From an uncultured bacterium (GTDB lineage: Bacteria; Patescibacteriota; Dojkabacteria; B142; OLB20), in NCBI GenBank assembly GCA_937889205.1, contig CALARN010000053.1, positions 1-11,054 of the forward strand: 11,054 bases of DNA. Direction: 5' to 3'. Made by a program: the position numbers and the translations under genes. The notes under the pieces are model-generated. The model saw only the letters and a list, made by a program, of their open reading frames with translations. It was not told the DNA's origin and searched no databases. Numbering within the stretch: position 1 is the stretch's first letter; every line of letters starts with the position of its first letter. Below, piece after piece: positions 6,456-11,054 of the stretch.

Positions 6456-7562
6456 ATGGCAGTAGACCGAAAAATTAAAACATTGGTCAACGCACTTGTA
6501 GTGCTTGGCAAAAAACAAGGCTATGTTACTCAAGATGATGTCTTAGAAAGATTCCCAGATATTGAAGACGATATGAATTTCTTAGAGACTTTGGTAAACA
6601 CGTTGCAAGAAAATGAAATTGAGATAATTGAACCAAGCGAAGAAGTTGAAGAAATTGAAGAGGTAGTTGTTACCTCCGCTAGAAATATGACTTTTGAGCA
6701 AAAAATCAGTATTTTAAGAAAAATTAGATCTCATGTTTCTACTGATCCAATCAGGGCCTATTTACATGAAATTGGCAGAATTCCCTTACTCAATGCTGAA
6801 GAAGAGGTTATTTTGGCTAAAAGAATTGAAGAGGGTGAACAAGAAGCAAGAGAGCTATTAACTACTGCAAACCTAAGGCTTGTGGTCTCGATTGCGAAAA
6901 AATACGCGAAAAGAGGTTTAGATTTATTAGATTTAATTCAAGAAGGCAATATTGGTTTAATGAGGGCTGTTGAGAAATTTGAATACCGTAAGGGCTTTAA
7001 ATTTTCAACTTATGCAACTTGGTGGATTAGACAGGCTATTACAAGGGCAATTGCTGATCAAGCTAGAACAATTCGTGTTCCAGTCCACATGATAGAAACT
7101 ATCAACAAACTTTCGAAAGTTTCATCGCAATTAGCTTCAAAATTAGGTAGAAGACCTAGAATTAGTGAGATTGCCAAAGAGATGGAGATTGATGTAGATA
7201 AAGTAAATGAGATAATTCGTATTGCGCAAAGACCTGCATCACTTGAAGCTCCTATTGGTGAAGAGAAAGATTCAAAACTCGGCGATATTATTGCTGATGA
7301 ATTTTCGGCTTCTCCTACTGAAATAGCCACATGGGCTTCTTTGAAGAAGCAAATTGACGAGATTCTTAGTGGCTTAACCGATAGAGAACGCAAGGTGCTA
7401 GAGCTAAGGTTTGGTCTCAAAGACGGTGTCTCTAGAACTCTAGAAGAAGTCGGCCATGAGTTTAAAGTAACCAGAGAGCGCATCAGGCAAATAGAAGCAA
7501 AAGCTTTGAAGCGTTTGAAAAATGATGAGATTGCCCAAGCATTGAGAGATTATCTAAAGTAA
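6456..7562 (+). CDS. rpoD: RNA polymerase primary sigma factor (group 1 sigma70)
   Basis: This is the housekeeping sigma subunit, which directs RNA polymerase to -10/-35 promoters. It has 368 residues from the ATG at 6456. An N-terminal region 1.1-like helical domain (about 3-60) is followed by an acidic linker (EEVEEIEE). Region 1.2 is DPIRAYLHEIGR (97-108). Region 2 includes ANLRLVVSIAKKY and the -10-reading GFKFSTYATWWIRQAI (180-195). Region 3 follows at RTIRVPVHMIE. Region 4.2 carries the -35 helix VTRERIRQIEAKALKRL (338-354), essentially the same as in well-studied primary sigmas. The frame is open back to a TTG at 6381, but that TTG forms the -35 of a good promoter, and the extra 25 residues are hydrophobic and unlike region 1.1. 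I therefore place the start at 6456. It is shorter than the E. coli protein because it lacks the large non-conserved insert. No terminator follows; reading into the next gene is possible. Confidence 0.96.
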   Translation: MAVDRKIKTLVNALVVLGKKQGYVTQDDVLERFPDIEDDMNFLETLVNTLQENEIEIIEPSEEVEEIEEVVVTSARNMTFEQKISILRKIRSHVSTDPIRAYLHEIGRIPLLNAEEEVILAKRIEEGEQEARELLTTANLRLVVSIAKKYAKRGLDLLDLIQEGNIGLMRAVEKFEYRKGFKFSTYATWWIRQAITRAIADQARTIRVPVHMIETINKLSKVSSQLASKLGRRPRISEIAKEMEIDVDKVNEIIRIAQRPASLEAPIGEEKDSKLGDIIADEFSASPTEIATWASLKKQIDEILSGLTDRERKVLELRFGLKDGVSRTLEEVGHEFKVTRERIRQIEAKALKRLKNDEIAQALRDYLK

Positions 7563-7587
7563 TCTTGCTTAGCTTCCAATTTAAAGG

Positions 7588-7616
7588 TTGCTATTTAAGG
7601 CTAAATAGCCTATAAT
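7588..7616 (+). promoter_or_regulatory. Strong candidate promoter for the zinc-ribbon gene
   Basis: TTGCTA (7588-7593), a 17-bp spacer, and a consensus TATAAT (7611-7616). The predicted start near 7623 leaves a leader of about 27 nt before the ATG at 7650. This is the best promoter match in the window. Confidence 0.75.
7590..7609. promoter_or_regulatory. Inverted repeat inside the promoter (candidate operator)
   Basis: GCTATTTA (7590-7597) and TAAATAGC (7602-7609) are perfect 8-bp inverted arms around a 4-nt centre. They overlap the -35 and fill the spacer up to the -10. A dimeric repressor bound here would block RNA polymerase. No T-tract follows, so it is unlikely to be the rpoD terminator. 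Confidence 0.45.
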
Positions 7617-7649
7617 AAATTATTATATTTCAATTATATATCCGAGTTA

Positions 7650-8402
7650 ATGAGAGATTTTAAAAATTCCGGAAGGAGCAATTTCCGAGGTAAGTTTTCA
7701 GATAGAGGTAATGATAGACCTGAAATGCATCAAGCAGTATGTGATGATTGTGGTAGAAATTGTGAAGTGCCTTTCAAGCCCACAGGCAATAAAGAGATCT
7801 TTTGCAGTAATTGTTTTGAAAAAAGAGGTGGTAGAGAAGGTCGAGATGATAGAAATAATAGATATGATAGAAATAGCTACGATAGAGATGATAGAGGTAG
7901 CAGAAATAACCGATTTGACGAAAGCTATGGTAATAGACCAGGTAGAGGCTCGTCAAATTTCGAAAGAAGAGATGGTGATAGAGAAATGTTTAACGCAATC
8001 TGTGATGAGTGTGGTAAAAATTGTAAATTACCATTTAAGCCTACAAGCAGCAAACCTGTTTATTGTAGTGATTGCTTCGATATGCGTGGTGAGCGAAGTG
8101 GTTTAACCAGAAATAGCTCAAGAACATCTGAAAAATCTAGCGATACCGGTAAAGAAATCAGAGAGTTAAAAGATCAAGTACTTTCATTGAATGTGAAATT
8201 AGATAAGATAATTAAAGCATTGAATATTAAAGAAATACCTGCAAAAACAGTGAAAGTGACCAAAGAAGCTTATACTGAAGCGACAACACCTGAGCCAGAA
8301 GTATTAGCCGTTGAGGGTGTCAAAAAGCCAAAGGCGGTTAAAAAAGTTATTAAAAAAGCAGTGAAGAAGGTAGCAAAAAAAGTATCTTCAGCAAAGAAAT
8401 AA
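7650..8402 (+). CDS. Tandem CxxC-x17-CxxC zinc-ribbon protein with DR/RG-rich linker and Lys-rich tail
   Basis: This 250-residue soluble protein has no signal peptide. Two zinc-ribbon units are visible. Unit 1 has Cys31, Cys34, Cys52 and Cys55; unit 2 has Cys118, Cys121, Cys139 and Cys142. Each has exactly 17 residues between the pairs, an extra cysteine (38, 125), and a shared core CGxNC..PFKP. The linker between them (about 56-112) is rich in Asp-Arg, Arg-Gly and Asn. A predicted coiled coil follows at about 166-193, then a Lys/Ala/Val tail (225-250) with repeated KKV/KKA steps like histone H1-type tails. The family (CxxC-x17-CxxC domain proteins) is common in candidate-phylum bacteria but has no established function. 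The RG-rich linker, zinc ribbons and basic tail point to nucleic-acid binding (inference). It is transcribed from its own promoter, which may carry an operator, and ends in a terminator, so it is probably monocistronic. Confidence 0.88.
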   Translation: MRDFKNSGRSNFRGKFSDRGNDRPEMHQAVCDDCGRNCEVPFKPTGNKEIFCSNCFEKRGGREGRDDRNNRYDRNSYDRDDRGSRNNRFDESYGNRPGRGSSNFERRDGDREMFNAICDECGKNCKLPFKPTSSKPVYCSDCFDMRGERSGLTRNSSRTSEKSSDTGKEIRELKDQVLSLNVKLDKIIKALNIKEIPAKTVKVTKEAYTEATTPEPEVLAVEGVKKPKAVKKVIKKAVKKVAKKVSSAKK

Positions 8403-8430
8403 AAATCAGTTTTAAAAAGCTATAGTTAAG

Positions 8431-8464
8431 GGTTCCGATTTATCGGGGCCCTTTTTGTTTTATT
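8431..8464 (+). terminator. Intrinsic terminator after the zinc-ribbon gene
   Basis: GGGTTCCGAT (8431-8440) pairs with ATCGGGGCCC (8443-8452), using two G-U pairs; the last A-T pairs probably open to give a workable loop. TTTTTGTTTT follows at once. It begins 28 nt after the stop codon. Confidence 0.88.
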
Positions 8465-8491
8465 GCCCGATGCAATTTGTTATCATATATT
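8463..8491 (+). promoter_or_regulatory. Candidate promoter for the 8521-9813 gene
   Basis: TTGCCC (8463-8468) and TATATT (8486-8491) are separated by 17 bp. The -10 matches consensus at 5 of 6 positions. The predicted start near 8498 leaves a leader of about 23 nt. The -35 begins at the end of the T-tract of the preceding terminator. A short inverted repeat (ATTGC 8462-8466, GCAAT 8472-8476) overlaps the -35. Confidence 0.55.
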
Positions 8492-8520
8492 CATTGTAAT
8501 TCATTAGTGTAATACTGATT

Positions 8521-9813
8521 ATGTTAAGAAAATGGCTTCTTTGTTTAAAGGTATTTCTTTTTTCGTCATTTTTTTTAGGCGGCCTTACTACTGCTTATGC
8601 CCTAGAATTTAATACTCCGGGTAACCCTGCATCAGTTACTTTGACTGGAGCAACTGAGGGCAATATAACCTCTGCAATAACCAGATTTGATTTAACTAAC
8701 TTCTACCCAAATGCTGTAGTCAGTTCAGCTCAATTTTCATTAAAACAGGCTACGGTGCTAGATGCCGGAACGATTAAAGTATATGACAATTACACTTATG
8801 CTACTTCTCAGGCAACTGCTTTGATTGGTGAATTTAACCCCAGACAAGAGAATTCGTACTCTTTCAATATTTTAAAATATGTTACAGCCTGGATTTCGAA
8901 TCCAAACAGTAATCAAGGAATACTTTTAAAGGCAAGCAATTTTGAAGATGAAGCCAGTTTAGTGCTTGAACATTTTAATCTTAAGCTTGAGTTCACTTTG
9001 CCAGATAAGGTAAAGCCTATTCTTTTAGCTACTCCTGAAACGCAAAGAATAAATGCAAAGACTTATAGAATTACAGCAAAAGCTGATGAACCAGTGACGG
9101 CAATATTAGAATTTGGGAAAACGAGTAATTACGGAGAAACGTTATCTCAACCTAGCTTAGCTACAGATATTCAATTTGAAATCTTAGAAGCCCAAGAGGG
9201 TGTGACTTATCATTATCGACTAAAGATTACTGATGCTGCAGGCAATACTACTGTTTCGAATAATTTTACATTTTTAGTTACTTCAAATGTAAATCCAACG
9301 CTGCAAATAGATGACGATTTTCAAATTAATATCAGTAATACACGGGTAAGGGAATTGAATGCGCAACTTACAGAAGTATCAGGTAGTTATGCTGTAAAGC
9401 TAACTTGGAGCAAAGTAGATGAGTCAACAATTGAAGGGTATAAGATATATCGAAAAGATAATATTAATAATACTTACGAGGAACTGTCACGCATAAATAA
9501 AGACGTGACTACCTATTTAGATTTACAAATAATATTAGGGCAAGAATTACAATACAAAATTGTTACGTTTGTTGATGCTGATGAATCTAAAGGCACTGAA
9601 TCGTTGAAAGTGATTATTCCTGAAACCGCTCCATCAGAAATGGCCGGCGAACCTGCAAATGTAACATTATTTTTCGTGCTTGGTATAGCAACTACCGCTT
9701 TTGTTTTCTATATCATTATCAAAATGGGAGGTAGATTTAAAAGTCTATTTACTGCAAAAAACAAAAAGACACAGTTAGACAATGTCTTTAGAGATCCTGA
9801 ACTAGTCGAGTAG
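8521..9813 (+). CDS. Membrane-anchored surface protein with DNRLRE-like and two FN3-like domains
   Basis: This 430-residue exported protein has a signal peptide at 1-27 (cleavage after AYA). Residues about 30-158 look like a DNRLRE-type beta-sandwich: an ITRFDLTNF segment, VVSSAQFSL, then SFNILKYVTAWISNP and a final QGILLKAS. This arrangement is typical of carbohydrate-binding-like wall domains. Two fibronectin type III-like modules follow. The first (about 165-252) has Y-HYRLKITDAAGN; the second (about 285-367) has VKLTWSKVD and EGYKIYRKD. A membrane helix lies at about 381-401, followed by a 29-residue cytoplasmic tail. No LPXTG motif precedes the helix and the tail is longer than in sortase substrates, so it is probably anchored by the helix itself. 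The ATG has no ribosome binding site. The gene has its own promoter and its end overlaps a convergent gene by 12 nt. Function is unknown; surface binding is inference. Confidence 0.82.
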   Translation: MLRKWLLCLKVFLFSSFFLGGLTTAYALEFNTPGNPASVTLTGATEGNITSAITRFDLTNFYPNAVVSSAQFSLKQATVLDAGTIKVYDNYTYATSQATALIGEFNPRQENSYSFNILKYVTAWISNPNSNQGILLKASNFEDEASLVLEHFNLKLEFTLPDKVKPILLATPETQRINAKTYRITAKADEPVTAILEFGKTSNYGETLSQPSLATDIQFEILEAQEGVTYHYRLKITDAAGNTTVSNNFTFLVTSNVNPTLQIDDDFQINISNTRVRELNAQLTEVSGSYAVKLTWSKVDESTIEGYKIYRKDNINNTYEELSRINKDVTTYLDLQIILGQELQYKIVTFVDADESKGTESLKVIIPETAPSEMAGEPANVTLFFVLGIATTAFVFYIIIKMGGRFKSLFTAKNKKTQLDNVFRDPELVE

Positions 9814-10068
9814 TTCTGTTAATTGAAAAGCCGCTTCGTCTGTGTACCAATACTCTAGTGATTCCTCTAGTTTAGTTTTTGCTTTTTGGCTATCATCAAC
9901 TGTCAACAATAGCATCGCCTCGTTATAGCTGTTTCTGGCTCTAGTCATAGGTAATCCAAAGAATTTTAGATAACCTGCAAATAATAGTGTAATGAGAAAC
10001 ATTACAATAATTGCTACCGCCAATGAGTGTTTTTCTGTTTTAAGGTAATTACGCAACTGGAGGAACAT
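9802..10068 (-). CDS. Small single-pass membrane protein, TPR-like tail, overlapping murJ
   Basis: This 88-residue protein has a basic N-terminus, one membrane helix (about 15-37), then a soluble part of two or three helices (about 45-88) containing NSYNEAMLLL, DSQKAKTKLEESLEYW and AAFQLTELL. The spacing resembles one TPR-like helix pair. The frame is open further upstream to 10119, but the ATG at 10068 is preferred: it overlaps the murJ end by only 20 nt and gives a conventional membrane protein start. Such an overlap suggests translational coupling to murJ. The 3' end runs 12 nt into the convergent 8521-9813 gene. I do not recognise the family; a role linked to wall synthesis is suggested only by position. 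Confidence 0.65.
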   Translation of the reverse strand: MFLQLRNYLKTEKHSLAVAIIVMFLITLLFAGYLKFFGLPMTRARNSYNEAMLLLTVDDSQKAKTKLEESLEYWYTDEAAFQLTELLD

Positions 10069-11054
10069 GGTTTGGTGCAAATAATTTAAGCCATAATTTT
10101 TTAAAATTACGGTTAGCATAATTTAAGAATTGATCACCTTCAGGAATCTTCAGAACATAACTAGACCAGAAATAAATCATAATTGCAGATATCATAGTAG
10201 TGAAGCTCAAGAAGATCAATTGGAAAGTACGAGTAGTGTTCAGGACTTCTTCCCAAAGTTTTGCCATAAAATAACAAACGACCATCATGATAGCAGCAGC
10301 TAGAAACTTCTTTGCTAAGTCTATGAGAAAGCTTTTTAGATTGAAGATAATCTTCATTTTTGCAAGCATAATTAACAAGAAGATAAATTCTATTGAGTAA
10401 ACTAAACTAGAGCTAAGTGCAAGACCAGCTGCTCCTGCGACTCCGTTACCACGAGAAAGAAAGTACTCAGGATGAAACACTAACATATCAATTGCGAATT
10501 CGTTATAGTGACTGAAATAATTGCTAAAAAGTATGCCTGTAGTTATTCCGGCAATAACAACAAAACTACTAGAAAACATGGGGACGATAGAGTTGTGAAT
10601 GGCAAAATAGACCCTGAACATTGCTGCCCTTAAGCCTTCAAAGGTTAATCCAATCGAAAAGAATAACACAATCCATGCTACTAGAAGTGTATTGTCCCAA
10701 GTGAATTCTCCACCAAAAATACCATAAACTAAACGCACAATAGGAACGCGCATTACCATGAATAATACTGCAATCGGTAAGCTTAGAAAGATTATCTGAT
10801 TCAGCACTTTGAAAAATAGCTTTGAAAAAGCTTCTTTTTGACCGGTTGCATGTAGTCTGGAAAATGCAGGGAATGAAGCGATGGCAAAATTTGTCCCAAA
10901 CAAGCCTAATGGCAATGAAACTAATCTTACTGCTAATTGATAAGAAGTCAACGAGCCAATAGTTAAGCTTAAAGCGATGATGCTATCAACAATTACTGCG
11001 AGTTGTTCCATACTCAAACTGATAACACGAGGTAATCCAAGCCTTAAAACACCT
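10049..11054 (-). CDS. murJ: Lipid II flippase MurJ, C-terminal part (5' end outside window)
   Basis: This is the MOP-superfamily membrane transporter that flips the wall precursor lipid II to the outer face of the membrane. The frame stays open to the window edge; 334 residues are visible, about the last two thirds of a normal MurJ of about 510-530 residues. The edge reads GVLRLGLPRVIS, matching the family's LGLPR segment; the TTG at 11017 is therefore internal. The segment RLVSLPLGLFGTNFAIASFPAFSR is the other hallmark (xLPLGLFG, then PxxSR). Many membrane helices follow, as expected for a protein with about 14. The protein ends in a short polar tail (FAPNHVPPVA). Its last 20 nt overlap the start of the small membrane protein gene, so the two are probably one operon on the minus strand. 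The promoter is outside the window. Confidence 0.94.
   Translation of the reverse strand, partial: GVLRLGLPRVISLSMEQLAVIVDSIIALSLTIGSLTSYQLAVRLVSLPLGLFGTNFAIASFPAFSRLHATGQKEAFSKLFFKVLNQIIFLSLPIAVLFMVMRVPIVRLVYGIFGGEFTWDNTLLVAWIVLFFSIGLTFEGLRAAMFRVYFAIHNSIVPMFSSSFVVIAGITTGILFSNYFSHYNEFAIDMLVFHPEYFLSRGNGVAGAAGLALSSSLVYSIEFIFLLIMLAKMKIIFNLKSFLIDLAKKFLAAAIMMVVCYFMAKLWEEVLNTTRTFQLIFLSFTTMISAIMIYFWSSYVLKIPEGDQFLNYANRNFKKLWLKLFAPNHVPPVA

Noticed and set aside
7058..7483. 141-codon minus-strand frame opposite rpoD
   Set aside because: It lies wholly inside the highly conserved sigma coding region and shows no domain of its own.
7590..7609. Inverted repeat as the rpoD terminator
   Set aside because: Its stem is AT-rich, no T-tract follows, and it lies inside a near-consensus promoter.
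7843..7905. GATAGA-like repeats as a CRISPR or satellite array
   Set aside because: The units are short, imperfect, without spacers and explained by Asp-Arg-rich coding sequence.
7711..8106. 131-codon plus-strand frame inside the zinc-ribbon gene
   Set aside because: It is a frame-shifted reading of the repetitive GATAGA-rich DNA; the zinc-ribbon frame is clearly the real one.
1..11054. UGA recoded to glycine (Gracilibacteria-type code)
   Set aside because: All genes are full length in the standard code with no in-frame TGA.

Overview
The window looks like part of a chromosome from a low-GC bacterium with a minimal, monoderm-like surface. A Candidate Phyla Radiation (Patescibacteria) member is the best guess. 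The reasons are the mix of core genes (ftsZ, a group 1 sigma factor, murJ) with a membrane-anchored sortase, large secreted Ig/Cys-rich proteins, and a tandem CxxC-x17-CxxC zinc-ribbon protein with a lysine-rich tail. All genes read through in the standard bacterial code with no in-frame TGA, which argues against the Gracilibacteria/Absconditabacteria UGA-Gly code. The taxonomic guess is inference, not proof.

Layout: the 3' part of ftsZ (1-738) ends in a strong intrinsic terminator whose T-tract runs into a promoter. That promoter probably drives a two-gene unit: a 1203-residue secreted protein (851-4462) with Ig-like domains, two MopE-type Asp-rich repeats and a disintegrin-like cysteine motif, followed after 6 nt by a C-terminally anchored membrane protein (4469-5311). 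A sortase gene on the minus strand (6195-5308) converges on this unit, and the two stop codons share one CTAG. A 260-bp gap carries a candidate promoter for the primary sigma factor rpoD (coding from 6456 to 7562). Next comes a zinc-ribbon protein gene (7650-8402), with a very good promoter containing an inverted repeat between -35 and -10, and a terminator. A second anchored surface protein with DNRLRE-like and FN3-like domains follows (8521-9813). Converging on it from the right edge are murJ (partial, lipid II flippase) and a small overlapping membrane-protein gene.

Functionally, the window combines cell division (FtsZ), lipid II export for wall synthesis (MurJ), housekeeping transcription (RpoD) and a set of cell-surface proteins: a secreted Cys-rich protein, two single-pass anchored proteins and a sortase. 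None of the surface proteins here carries a recognisable LPXTG-type sorting signal, so the sortase substrate is probably elsewhere.

Four good promoter candidates share a TTGC-type -35, a 17-bp spacer and a TATAAT-like -10. Most start codons have no Shine-Dalgarno sequence. No tRNA, rRNA, CRISPR array, insertion sequence or attachment site was seen.
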